From: Solenopsis invicta
Taxonomy: Eukaryota; Arthropoda; Insecta; Hymenoptera; Formicidae
Reading direction: 5' to 3'
NCBI RefSeq assembly: GCF_016802725.1
Contig: NC_052665.1
Location: forward strand, 21,458,501 to 21,522,500
Length of the DNA: 64,000 nt
Shown: in pieces, positions 1-10,429 of the stretch
How positions within the stretch are numbered: the first letter of the stretch is position 1
Layout of the letters: every line of letters starts with the position of its first letter
Notes under the pieces: generated by a model
Told to the model about the DNA's origin: nothing
The model's input: the letters and a program-made list of their open reading frames with translations, nothing else
Databases searched by the model: none
Program-made: the position numbers and the translations under genes

Positions 1-801
1 CCGCGGCGCATCATATAAGTCTTCTCGGTAAGTGTTTTCCCAACCAGTGTAGTCGGCTCCATGCGTTAGGTGCTTGCTTCACAATCGTAAGATCCGGGTT
101 CGCTCCCGGATGTGTGCAATATTTTTTTTTTTTTTTTTTTAATAAGTGTATTTATTTATCTTGATGATATTGATAAGTATGCAAATTTCTAAAATAAAAA
201 ATTTAATCTAATATCACTTTCTAAACATTAATTTAAATTTAATTTGAAGGATATTTGAATTCAAGTAATAATATTTGAAATAATAAATAGGTAGTAATAA
301 TAATAATATATAAGTTATTTAAAATGAATAACATAGACAACGTATCTAAATTTTCAAATTGTTTAAATTTAACACTAGTATTCTTCTACAATTAATTATT
401 TTAAAAACTAGAATTTTAAAATACTGTTAATATTATTTCCAATTAAATTTTAAATTAAACAATTTAAAATTTAGATACGTTGCTTTTATATGTTATCCAT
501 TTCAAATAACTTATATATTATTATTATTACCTATTTATTATTTCAAGTATTATTACTCGAATTTAAATTAAATTTAAATTAATGTTTAGAAAGTGATATT
601 AAATTAAATTTTCTATTTTAAAAATTTGCATACAAGATCAATATCATCAAGATAAATACACTTATTAAAAAAAAAAAAATATTGCACAACATCCGAGAGT
701 GAACCCGGATCTTACGATTGTGAAGCAAGCACCTAACGCACGGAGCCGACTGCACTGATTGGGAAAACACTTACCGGGAAGGCTCATATGGCGCGCCGCG
801 A
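1..801. repeat. Snap-back palindrome made of two inverted SINE-like units
   Basis: Bases 1 to about 370 are the reverse complement of about 453-801 with scattered mismatches, leaving an AT-rich loop near 370-453. Each arm carries, from the outside in, a GC-rich end, a stretch with a Pol III B-box-like motif (GGTTCGCTCCC at 97-107; its counterpart near 693-705 reads GGTTCACTC), then a T-run (122-140; A-run near 667-679) that could stop Pol III, then AT-rich DNA. This fits two tRNA-derived SINE heads in inverted orientation, or a MITE that captured one. The left arm may begin before the window. Confidence 0.7.
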
Positions 802-829
802 TATGGCCAATTTTCACAAATTTATTATT

Positions 830-955
830 TCGAAACTAAAGCCTATTCGATCAAACGCCGGGAGACGTAAACTTTTTTCGTCTCCAGAGTAACTAAAAAA
901 ATTGGGATCAAAATCCCAGGGTGACTCACCTGATCCTCCCCTTGCTAGTGTAAAA
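830..955. repeat. Dispersed repeat, copy 1
   Basis: This stretch (from GCCTATTCGATCAAACGCCG through the hairpin GGGAGACG...CGTCTCC) recurs in the same orientation at 9,355-9,465 with a few substitutions. It has no coding content that I recognise. It is probably a fragment of an unclassified interspersed element. Confidence 0.6.
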
Positions 956-1071
956 TAATTCACAAATTTCAACAAAAGATTGCTGACAGACAATATTGAA
1001 ATTGACCGCACTTTAGCATTTAAAAAATATTAAGTATATTTTAAAACTCAATATATGGATGCTGCATTTGC

Positions 1072-1078
<7 letters not shown>

Positions 1079-1102
<24 letters not shown>
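1079..1102. repeat. Poly-A tract
   Basis: An uninterrupted A-run of about 24 bases lies in otherwise featureless AT-rich DNA. It could be the tail of an old retrotransposed sequence, but I see no target duplication. From here to about 2,420 I find no gene. Confidence 0.5.
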
Positions 1103-1105
<3 letters not shown>

Positions 1106-2423
1106 CCTGTAATTGTTTGTTTGAATAATCAATTATATAAAAAATCCTTTTTAGATCAACTTGTGACTAACAATAAAACAGATCTTATAAAATAATAGTG
1201 AACTCAATATTCATCCAAACGCATTTGAAAACTTATAGATAAGCTTACAAAATTCACGACAAACGCCAATTTGCATCCTAAAGAAATGTTCCTGTTTGAT
1301 GGAATGGCAAAGAAATAATTTATTTTGAAGTTATTCCTCGTTGGGAAGAAAACAATTAATTTCAATAAGTACAATCTACCGCTTCATTCTAATAACAATT
1401 AGACAATTTAAAGATAGCCAATCCAAGAAAAGTGTCCAATTCTTGCTATTCATAATTTTTTATCACATATGTAACACAGATGACCTTGCACAAACTAAAG
1501 AAATTAAAAAAGAATATAATATTATATTCATATAATTCTTAATCATTACAGAACAATTTGAATGGAAAAAAAATTCGCCTTTGAAAGCCGTCAAGAGTCA
1601 TATTTTTTTCTCCTTTAATGCAAAATAGAAGTCGTTTTATGATTGAGATATCCATATGCTGCCAGAACATTAGAAAAAAATTGTAGAAAATAACAATTAC
1701 ATCAATGATTAATAGAAAAATTTTTAATGCTAAATTAGTTTGAATTTTAATAAATCGATCACGCATTTTTACACTTACAAGTAAGCCTACCCAAGTGTTA
1801 CTCTTCGTTCTTAATTTTGATGAAACTTTGCACACTTCTAGGGCGATGAAAAATAATCGACACGTATTTTTTTTTATATTGGCGGTAATTCAGTTTTAAG
1901 GATAGAAACTACCTTTTGAATATTTGGAGATGTATTCAAGATTTGAATAATACCCATTAAAAACATTTTAAATTGTGAAAGCTTTATGGCGGTTTTCGAT
2001 GTCGCTGAATCCAAATTTATTGACAAAAATATCATCAAAATGGCAGATTCAAAATGGTGTCTCACTTTCCTATAAAAGGATATTTTTTAAATTTTGTCTA
2101 GAATCGCTTCTTTGATGTTAGTAATAAAAGACACAAAAGGGTTTTGAATATCGCTAAATCTAAATTTTTAACTGAACATTTCATAATCAAAATGTCAGAT
2201 GAATATGATGGTTATATATTTCTTAACAAAAGAATATTTTACAAATCGAACTTGAATTATTTTGTTTATATTACTTTCAAAACCTTTAAAATAGGGTTTG
2301 ATAAGATAAAAAGTCTTGATAAGATTCATTTATTGACAGTAGCTTTGACAATAATGGTAATCCATGAAAAATTATTTCATACATAAAGATTTTTTGCACC
2401 ACCCACATTTCATAATTGCAGTA

Positions 2424-3563
2424 TTATTGCATAAGTCGCAAACCGGAGCACAATCTTTTAAACAAAAATGACTTTGAAACTAGATTTTCAAATGCTGGTG
2501 GTTTTTCTGGTAAATAACCACTTTTGTACCAGGCATATTTCAGTAGATTTGAAAAACGAGGGAAAGAAAATTGGTTGTGAATCAGTGATTGGAGCTTGAT
2601 GATATTATTGCGAAGATATAAGTTGATTTCATAGTTGTATAGAACAACTATCAGAAAAATGCTTAATGAAATTTTTCCAGGGTCTGAAAAAGAAAACATC
2701 AAGGGATTGAATCATACCTGTTGTTCCTGCCGAAATGGTTTCTAATTTCAAAAATCTACTTGATTTTAAAACTTGATTTGGAAAGTTTTTTCACTTTGAC
2801 CACTCCAGGAATCCAATAATAAAACGGTTTTTTTTGTTAGATACTAGAAGAAAATTTTCTTCAAACCATTTTTTCACAAGATTAAGTGTAAGCTTTCCTG
2901 ATTTTGAAGCTAGCACATGGAGATTTTCAGGTTCAAATAAACTTTTCTTTGCTGTAGGCCCAAAGTACCATCTTTTTCTTGTAAAACTATTAGTAGAGGT
3001 AAAAAAAGAACACCTTTTGCAGAAATTAAAGACTTTATAGTATAACTGTGAGTCATAGAGTTTATTGATTGTGTTAACGCTTCAACAGTTTCTTGTCCTT
3101 TGAAAGCTAGAGTGCGTCCTATGTGCATCTCTAAATTAAAACCCGACTGATCAGAGTTCAAAACATTCTCTTCTCCAACTAAAGAAATATCTCTTTTTAT
3201 TTTTTCTACAAATGTTTTGGCCTCTTGCTCTAATTTTTCTTTATTCTCTATGGACTTTTTGGTTACAAATTTATTTATTTTTCGAGACACAATTCGATGC
3301 TTTTGTTTGAACTTATGAACCCATTTCATAGAAGCATTAAATAAACGTGGTGGGAATGAAATCTTATCTAGTGCTTGTAAAGACCATCTACGAAGATCTA
3401 AATTATGGACTGTAACAGATTTTTCGACAGCTTCGTTGAATCTCTCGAACACAAATTCTGAAATTTTCTTTAGTTTCCCGATTCGATTTCCTCCGTTTGA
3501 GATTTGTTCCTCCCACCGATGTAACTGACAATTTGAAGTCACACGTTTAAATTTAGATTGCAC
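2424..3563 (-). pseudogene. Decayed DDE-type (pogo/Tigger-like, DDE_1) transposase
   Basis: The minus strand first encodes a 217-codon block (2,910-3,563) with the family pattern LDLRRW, HRIVSRK, NSDQSGF (probable first catalytic Asp) and THSYTI followed by LISAKGVLFLPL. A second block (2,424-2,702) carries NNIIKLQSL and FPRFSNLLKYAWYKSGY, which lies C-terminal in the same protein family. The piece between them is missing or shifted in frame, so no intact product is possible. A relative of the same family sits at 16,850-17,622, where the C-terminal pattern is clearer. Assignment to DDE_1/pogo rests on motif memory, so the clade is uncertain; that it is a dead transposase is fairly sure. Terminal repeats of this copy were not found. 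Confidence 0.65.
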
Positions 3564-3642
3564 TGTCTTTAGTTTTAGTTCTGGTTTTTTCCCCTACTTC
3601 CAATACTCAACAGCTTTCTGTTTATAATCGTCTTTAATATCT

Positions 3643-4380
3643 TTGTTTTCAGAAAAAATATTGAAGGTAGCTTTTCCCGTAATAAAAGAAAAATTTGCAA
3701 TTTTAATAAATAATTCTTTAAGAGAAGGTCACTGTCCGGAAGGTTGGAAAACCTCTACTATAATACTGATCCCAGAGATAGATAAAGCCAAAAAAGCGAG
3801 CAAATATAGGCCTATTAATATGTTACCAATATATGAAAAAGTGCTAGAATTAGTAGTAAAAGAACAACTTGAAACATACTTGGAAACAAACGGTATTATA
3901 ACAGAGCATCAGGCAGAATTTAGAAAATATTATTCGTGTGATACAGCGATTCAATCTGTCATAGACAAATGGAAATTAATAGTGAGCAAAAAAAAAAATG
4001 GTAGGAGTTATCTTCATAGAGAGCGTTTAAAACAATAGATAAAGATTGTTAGAAAAAATGTATCAATACGGAATTAGAGGGATGACCTTAGAGTGGTTCA
4101 AATCATACTTAAATAATAGGAAACAATAGGTACGATTCAATCACATATGGTCTAAATTATTGTCTACAGAATATGGAGTGGCACAAGGTTCAGTACTAGG
4201 ACCTTTGCTATTTATAATATATATAAATAATATAATTGAAGTCTGTCCAGAAGGATACAATATAAAAATGTTTGCAGATGACACGCTTATACATGTAAGT
4301 GGAAAAAGTAGTGCAAATGTAGAGGTAAAAATGAATATGGCTTTTAACGTAATCAAACACTGAATAAATATAAATAAGTT
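3643..4380 (+). pseudogene. Reverse transcriptase fragment (fingers/palm)
   Basis: Codons from 3,643 give LREGHCPEGWKTSTIILIPE, KYRPINMLPIYEKVLE and EHQAEFRK, the classic start of a non-LTR reverse transcriptase. A stop at 4,036 and frame slips follow. From 4,160 the frame resumes with GVAQGSVLGPLLFIIYINNI and the catalytic FADDT, in place of the common YADDT. It acted in target-primed reverse transcription. The coding sequence then runs into the mariner insertion at 4,511. Clade (Jockey-like) is by overall look only. Confidence 0.75.
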
Positions 4381-4511
4381 AAAAATGAACAGATAAAACA
4401 AAATATATGATAGTTAGAAGTATTAGAAAAGATTTAAGAAGTAATACTACTGTGAAGTGTCTGGATGGAATTGAAATAGAACGGGTATCAACCATGAAAT
4501 ATTTAGGTATA

Positions 4512-5794
4512 CCAGGTGTATGCATAAGTTTTTTCCAGTTTTTTGGTAAAAAAAAAAAACACGTAATTTTCAAGGGAAATTAATTTTTTTTTATTCAAAA
4601 TATTGGCCATCGGCTTCTACACATTTCGCCCATCTTTTGGTAATTTATGAATACCATGCCAGAAAAACTGTTTGTTTTTTGCGGCAAACAATTTGTCGAG
4701 CCATTTTCCAACTTCCTCGAAATTGCTGAAGTGCTGCTCTGCGAGCGCCTGCCCCATTGATGCAAAGAGGTGATAGTCAGATGGCGCCAGGTCTGGGGAG
4801 TACGGCGGGTGCGGAAGAATGTCCCATCCAAGAGATTTTAAGGTCTTTCACTGGTTTTGTTGTGTGAGACGGCGCATTGTCGTGTAACAAAATCACTTTG
4901 CCATGTCTTCGGGCCCATTCCGGTCGTCTTTCGATTAATGCGTGGTTTAAATTAATCATTTGATGGCAATAGCGTTGTGTATTAACGGTTTCGCCGGGCT
5001 TCAAGAGTTCATAATACACAAAACCGCTCTGGTCCCACCAGACACAGAGCATGGTCTTCTTGCCGAAGCGATTTGGCCTTGGTGTTGATGGACCGGCTTC
5101 GCCAGGTGAAAGCCACGATTTTTTCCGCTTTGGGTTTTCAAAATAAATCCATTTTTCGTCACCCGTCACAATTCGATACAAAAATGATTTCCTTTCGTGG
5201 CGTTGAAGCAGCATTTCATAAATGACTTTGCGATTTTCCATTTGACGTTCATTCAAATTGTGTGGGACCCATTTACCGAATTTATTGATCTTTCCCATTG
5301 CTCGTAAACGTCTGCTAATTGTTTCTTGTGATACATGTAATGCTTCTGTTAATTGCCGTTGAGTTTGAGTTGGGTCATCATCCAATAATTCCTGCAATTG
5401 CTCGTCTTCGCATTTTTGTGGTCTACCAGAGCGCTCATTGTCTTTCACATTGAAATCACCACTTTCAAATTGTCGAAACCATGTCTCACATGTTCTAACC
5501 GATGGAGCGTGTTCACCATACGTTTCTACCAGCAAACGATGACTTTCAACAGCCTTTTTCTTTTGATTAAATAAAAAAAGCAATGCGTGCCGCAAATATT
5601 GTTTTTCAGACACAAAACTCGACATGATCACTGAACAATAAAACAAAGACGCTAGTTTTTGGCGGACTCAACTTGTGTATTTGTAGTTCTATGTCAGACG
5701 AACAAAATGACGTATGTGTCAAATTAATACGCTGCGTACTTTTCGCTGGCGCCATCTCTTAGTGAAACCGGAAAAAACTTATGCATACACCTGG
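4512..5794 (-). mobile_element. Mariner-like element, TA-flanked, inside the retrotransposon
   Basis: Inverted ends read CCAGGTGTATGCATAAGTTT at the left and the reverse complement at the right, with a TA duplication at 4,510-4,511 and 5,795-5,796. The 1,283-bp length is normal for a mariner. Removing it joins the two halves of the host retrotransposon, so the mariner came second. Confidence 0.93.
4591..5625 (-). pseudogene. Mariner transposase, two frameshifts
   Basis: The start chosen at 5,625 gives MSSFVSEKQYLRHALLF, a paired helix-turn-helix N-terminus, then WVPHNL. The DD34D residues are visible in GDEKWIYFE (first Asp), LLHDNAPSH (second Asp) and, after a frame change near 4,825, the YSPDLAPSDY region (third Asp). 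A second indel near 4,635 precedes the C-terminal block ending EADGQYFE. Total length of about 345 codons matches the family. The protein would cut and paste DNA at TA sites. The two frameshifts make this copy inactive unless they are sequencing errors. Confidence 0.9.
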
Positions 5795-5917
5795 TAATGC
5801 TAGACAATAGACTTAGATTTCAGGACCACTGCGATTATATACTTAAAAAAATAAGAAAAAAGACTAGTTTTTTTAAATAGAATAGGTAACTTCGTATCAG
5901 CATATACTAGATGTATT

Positions 5918-6238
5918 GTGTACAAGTCCATAATAACACCTCATTTCGAGTACTGTGCCACTCTATTAGTTGGGATAGGTGAAACGCAATTAAATAAACT
6001 TCAGATAGCTCAAAACCGTGCTACGAGAGTAATTCTACAGTGCAATAGATTTATCAAAATTAAACACATGTTACATGCCTTACAGTTCATGTCTGTAAGG
6101 CAACGGTTATGTTATAACGTTAATGTATTTATCTTTAAAATATTAAATGGTATGGCTTCGGAGGCGTTAAACAATAAAATAGAGATAGTGGGAAGAGAAT
6201 GCGATAGACAAACAAGCCAGACAGGAAACTTTCCGTAA
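5918..6238 (+). pseudogene. C-terminal part of the same non-LTR reverse transcriptase
   Basis: The 106 codons contain the thumb/C-terminal pattern YKSIITPHFEYCATLL, LQIAQNRATRVIL and FIFKILNGM, which follows the palm in Jockey-type polymerases. It continues the fragment at 3,643-4,380 beyond the mariner. Codons for a further short stretch (SFYESIKMYNSLP-like) appear in another frame to about 6,360. The 3' untranslated region then ends near 6,450. Confidence 0.75.
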
Positions 6239-6639
6239 AACTAAAAGTGCTCAAAAAAGCCTCTTTTATGAAAGTATAAAAATGTATAATTCGTTACCCA
6301 CAGTAATTAGGCAATGTAGAGAATTAGTAGCGTTTAATAGATTGTTAAAAGAATATATATCAGTTAATGTTAATATATAGGTAATGTATGTATAATAATT
6401 GTGTACAAGAAATGGCTGTACAAGCTAAAATAAAGATCAATCAATCTCCCCCCCCCCTCTCTCAATCTCTCTTTCTCTTCATGTCCAAATAATTACTTTC
6501 GTGACTGTTTATAAAACATACATTTTCTTTTGTGTCTATATAACCTTACTATGTATATGATATACTTACTGTAACAAAATACTTAGCAAAAATTCCTGAA
6601 ATTCGCTTAAAAAGACATTAAAAATATTTAAAAAACGTT

Positions 6640-6965
6640 AAGTATATTTTTTTCGTAATATGCCAAAACAGCAACAGATAAAACTAGATATAGTATCATC
6701 AAAAAAAAATGAAATCAAAAATTATTCCACTTATATTTATTACCGATGGGTTGGGAGTCTTTTGACCACGTTGCAATTGACCACCAGCCACTTACAATGT
6801 TAAACAATAGAAAAACTCTAAGTACTAGCCGCTCTAAATAACTGTGGTCAATCGCAATGTAATCAAACGGGACACTTCCGTACTGATAAACAGCAAATTA
6901 CGTAACAAATAATATCATAAATAGGCAAAATCAGCAGCGTACTTGGCGCGCCCGTTTTTTTATAT
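6640..6965. repeat. Left inverted repeat of a ~2.7-kb element
   Basis: This segment is the reverse complement of about 9,041-9,345: both contain GCCAAAACAGCAAC, the run around ATGGATTGGGAGTCTTTTGACC and an inner end with AAACGGGC. The arms are about 85-90% alike by eye. They bound a non-LTR fragment and low-complexity DNA, so they are either long terminal repeats of a non-autonomous transposon or two inverted copies of a repeat. Confidence 0.65.
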
Positions 6966-7509
6966 AACTGATACCGTTAAAATAATCTTTTATAACGATT
7001 TAGTAATAACGTTATAATTTTTCATAACAATAATATATACAAATGTATTGTATCCCCTTAAGGTTACATTTCCATTATATTTATTTCTTACCAATTAACT
7101 TAATTAAAATTACGAAGTAGGCTGCTGCTTCTTAACCTAAACTTATAACTACACCTTATCCTATCCTACCTACACACCCAATGCGCATGCACGCGCGCAC
7201 GCCGCAATCCTACCTAACCTATCAGGATCTCCGCTTCCGGCGCTTCCTGTGCGTCTTCTTCAGATACCCCCTCTTCCACTTTCTCATTCATTCCTTCTCA
7301 TACATTCACACATCCTGCACTTTCTATGCTCCTCCTCCTCCCAGTATCTATTACTCCTCATTCCGCTCCCCAACCTGTATCTTGCCACCCTCTGCAACCT
7401 ACTCTCCTCCCACTTTTTTTTTAAATACCCCGGAATCCCCTTACCCTTAATCCACTTGTACTCTACATTACCTTTCACATTCATTATTCTCTCCCATCTT
7501 TCCTCTCTT

Positions 7510-8355
7510 TGGGAAACCAAATCCATGCTCCTGGGGTCCTCCAAATTCATCAATAGCATCCCCTCCTCTCGTATCCAACTTCACCTCAACGGTGCACCAA
7601 TTGAAACAACCGACAAGGTCACTAATCTCGGCATCTGTCTATCCAGCTCTCTCAGCTGGTCGGAACAAGTTCGCGGCACCTCGAGCCGCGTCAACGGCAT
7701 CCTTTGGCGGCTAAAAGCTTTCTCCGGCTGCCTCTCCTTGCGCCTCCGTACTCAGCTCGTCACGGCTCTCATCTTCCCCGTCTTTGACTACTGCGCGGCC
7801 CTCTTTACAGATTTAACAGGGCAACAAAAATTAAAGCTAAGACGCCTAATGAATTCATGCGTTCGGTTCATTTTCAATCTTCGCAAGGATGAGCACATTT
7901 CGGGGTACTACGAGAGGCTGGGGTGGCTCAGCTCTGACGACAGGAGGGAGTATCTCACATGTTGCCTCCTATTTTCAATCATCCTTAATTCGTCTCCCTC
8001 CTATCTCTCAGAAAATTTCCGTCCTCTTCACCGCCCTCTCTCACACTTGCGCTCCTCCCCCTCCTCATCCCTCGATCTCGCCATCCCCTTCTGCCGCACC
8101 TCCACCTACCAACGTTCCTTTCATTCGACCGCATGCTCTCTTTGGAACAATCTCCCTCCTGCCGTCAGGGAGACTGCCTCAGCTAGCGCCTTTAAGCGCT
8201 CGCTCTTCGGCTATTTATTGAGCCGCGGTCGCGCTATAATCCCTCCCCCCCCCCGCCTGGCACATAGCGCTCCTCAGCTTCACTCACTACAAACAATACA
8301 ATCACCGTTATGTTATTTCATTTGTTTTGTTTGTTATTATAGAATTATTATATAG
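7510..8355 (+). pseudogene. Non-LTR reverse transcriptase C-terminal fragment
   Basis: The open frame extends from 7,249 but is protein-like only from about 7,510. There it reads NLGICLSSSLSWSEQV, LRTQLVTALIFPVFDYCAAL and LRRLMNSCVRFIFNLRK, then SLWNNLPPAVRE. This is the region downstream of the catalytic palm. Codon use is C/T-rich, unlike the surrounding AT-rich DNA and unlike the element at 3,610-6,450, so it belongs to a different family. It is 5'-truncated, as is usual for such elements. Confidence 0.8.
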
Positions 8356-8535
8356 TTTAGTTATCTCAGTTATATCTACTTCTTCTTTGCAGCTTAGTTT
8401 TCTCCTGCAATTTCGTTTGTTCTTAGTTCGTAAGTGATATTATTGTTACTCTCTACGTTTCTCTGTACTTCTGTGCGTCCTTAGAGGGCTTGCCCTAGGA
8501 CAGAATAAATGCTTATTCATTCATTCATTCATTCT
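8356..8535 (+). repeat. 3' UTR and (TTCA)n tail of the non-LTR fragment
   Basis: After the stop codon the sequence continues to AGAATAAATGCTTATTCATT and about five TTCA/CATT repeats, a simple-repeat 3' end typical of several non-LTR clades. From 8,540 to 9,040 I see only AT-rich and C-rich low-complexity DNA. Confidence 0.7.
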
Positions 8536-9040
8536 TTGCATCTTCCTCTCTTTCTTAATTAAACCCTCCCTCTCTTCTTCCCCCCCCCTCGCTCCGCCCA
8601 ATCCCTCAACCATAATAATTATTTGGAAATTATTAAGTACTCTTTTATTATTTTTTGTAATGCTACAGTTAATCACGAGATTTTAAAATTACATTATTTG
8701 ATGATTAATAATAAATGTAATAATAAATATTAAAAAAATTCAAACTAAATTATTCCGTACATTTAACAAACTTATCTTTATGTTAAATTTACCTAATAAT
8801 TTTTCTAATTCTTTATTTTTTAACATACTATATTTTATAGCATCATTTTTACCGGAATTTGAATTAATTTTGTCAATTATGTTTTTAAATAAAATTGCTC
8901 ATTTTGATAACGAGCCTTTTTATTTGTGTAAGTAAACTTATAAACTTATAAGTAAGTGAATAGAATCTTTTGAGATTCGTCAGTAATTTAAGTAGCAGTA
9001 TGAACAATAAAATAGGACTGCGTGCTCTAAAAATTTATTT

Positions 9041-9345
9041 AAAAAAACGGGCGTGCTAAGTATGTTGCTGCTAGAGATTTTGCCCATCTTTGATTTTATC
9101 TGTCACAGAATTTGCTGCTCATCGGTACGAGAGTGTCCCGTTTGATCACGTTGCGATTAACCACAACCATTTAGAGCGGCTAGTGCTTAGAATTTTTCCA
9201 TTGTTTAATACTGTAAATGGCTGGTGGTCAATTGCAATGTGGTCAAAAGACTCCCAATCCATCGGTAATAAATATTTTTGATTTCACTTCTTTTTGTTAT
9301 TATATTTGGTTTTATCCGTTGCTGTTTTGGCATATTTTATTACTC
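9041..9345. repeat. Right inverted repeat of the ~2.7-kb element
   Basis: Reverse complement of 6,640-6,965, ending outside near GCTGTTTTGGCATATT. Short open frames here are by-products of the repeat. Confidence 0.65.
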
Positions 9346-9354
9346 TGAAATTAA

Positions 9355-9465
9355 GGCCTATTTAATCAAACGCCGGGAGACGTAAACTTTTTTTTCGTCT
9401 CCAGAATAACTAAAAAAATTAGGGTCAAAATCCCAAGGCGAGTTACCTGGTCTTCCCCTTGTCAG
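9355..9465. repeat. Dispersed repeat, copy 2
   Basis: Same sequence as 830-955 (AATCAAACGCCGGGAGACG, then a T-run, then CGTCTCC). It abuts the outer end of the inverted repeat on its left and the tandem repeat on its right. Confidence 0.6.
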
Positions 9466-9775
9466 ACATACAGTTTGACACATATCGAGTGAATAGAAAC
9501 CCAAATAATGGACAAAATATCCGAGCACTAAAGGCCGCGCGCAAGAGTAAAGTACCCTTAATATCGTTGTGCTGCAGAAATCGAAAGTTATACTAACTTG
9601 TGCTATGCCAGCACAACTCAGATAAACAGTTTGATACACATCGAGTGAGTAGAAATCCGGACGGACAAAATATTCGAGCGTAAAGGCTGCGCACAAGAGT
9701 AAAGTGTCCTTAATATCGTTGTGCACCAAAAATCGAAGGTTGTATTGACTTGTGCTATGCCAGCACAATTTAGAT
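9466..9775. repeat. Tandem repeat, two ~152-bp units
   Basis: The unit starting ACAGTTTGACACATATCGAG and ending TTGTGCTATGCCAGCACAA is present at about 9,467-9,617 and again at 9,618-9,770 with some 15% differences. The minus-strand open frame across it merely repeats the same peptide twice and is not convincing as a gene. Confidence 0.75.
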
Positions 9776-9884
9776 ATGCAATTTTATACTGCGGAAGTAA
9801 TTAATACGTACGTAAATGTTAATTGTATATAGATTTGTTCAAAACTATTTCTTATCATAACTTCTTTGTTATCACTATTTAAAA

Positions 9885-10245
9885 GTAATACTTTGGCACA
9901 ACGTAAGCACAACCTAGCACAAAATAGCACAATTAAGAAAATTGAAAAGATCAAAAAGTGAAGGCTGACCTAAAAACTTTTTTTATTTATTAACATATTT
10001 TTCACATTACGGTTTTAATATTCGGTACAATGTTGGCACAACTTAACACAACCTGGCACAATTTTAAAGATTAAAAATATCGAAAAGTGGAGGCTAACCT
10101 AAAAAATCTTTCTTTTTTTTCCATTTTTTAACGTATTTTTCATATAACGACACTAATATTCGAGCACAATGTAGCGTAAACCTAGCAAAATTCGGCACAA
10201 CTTTCGAAATTAGTTAATTCTAAAAGTAGGGGGGGGGGTTAACTT
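9885..10245. repeat. Tandem repeat, three diverged ~125-bp units
   Basis: Each unit has a cluster of GCACAA words (TTGGCACAAC, CCTAGCACAA), then an AAAGTG(A/G)AGGCTGACCTAAA-like stretch, then a T-rich run. Units begin near 9,890, 10,022 and 10,150. The last ends in a G-run at 10,230-10,239. Confidence 0.65.
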
Positions 10246-10429
10246 CGTACATTAATAAACATGACTCAAGCCGTGAAAAAAGTAAACAAGAGATGATTTA
10301 GAAGAAAAGGTCCTGTAAAAAACAACATAACTCTCACCTCAACGTCAGCAATAGTCGCATTGCTTTTATAATTCTAAATGTCACGCCATTGATAAAAAGA
10401 TTTCTTGGTTATTAGATTAACACAAAAAC

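Larger units (their letters stand above)
3610..6450 (+). mobile_element. Non-LTR retrotransposon (Jockey-like), interrupted by mariner
   Basis: The element runs left to right and is split by the mariner at 4,512-5,794. It ends in a 3' region with ATAAAGATCAATCAATC and then C/CT-rich DNA, as expected of a non-LTR tail. The 5' part is missing: the reverse transcriptase begins in mid-domain, suggesting 5' truncation. The reading frame is broken at several places besides the mariner, so it is dead. Confidence 0.75.

Noticed and set aside
7181..7505. Open frames on both strands upstream of the non-LTR fragment
   Set aside because: They lie in C/T-rich low-complexity DNA and have no protein-like motifs. 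Only the part from about 7,510 resembles a reverse transcriptase.
9358..9768. 136-codon minus-strand open frame
   Set aside because: It spans two tandem repeat units and simply repeats the same peptide.
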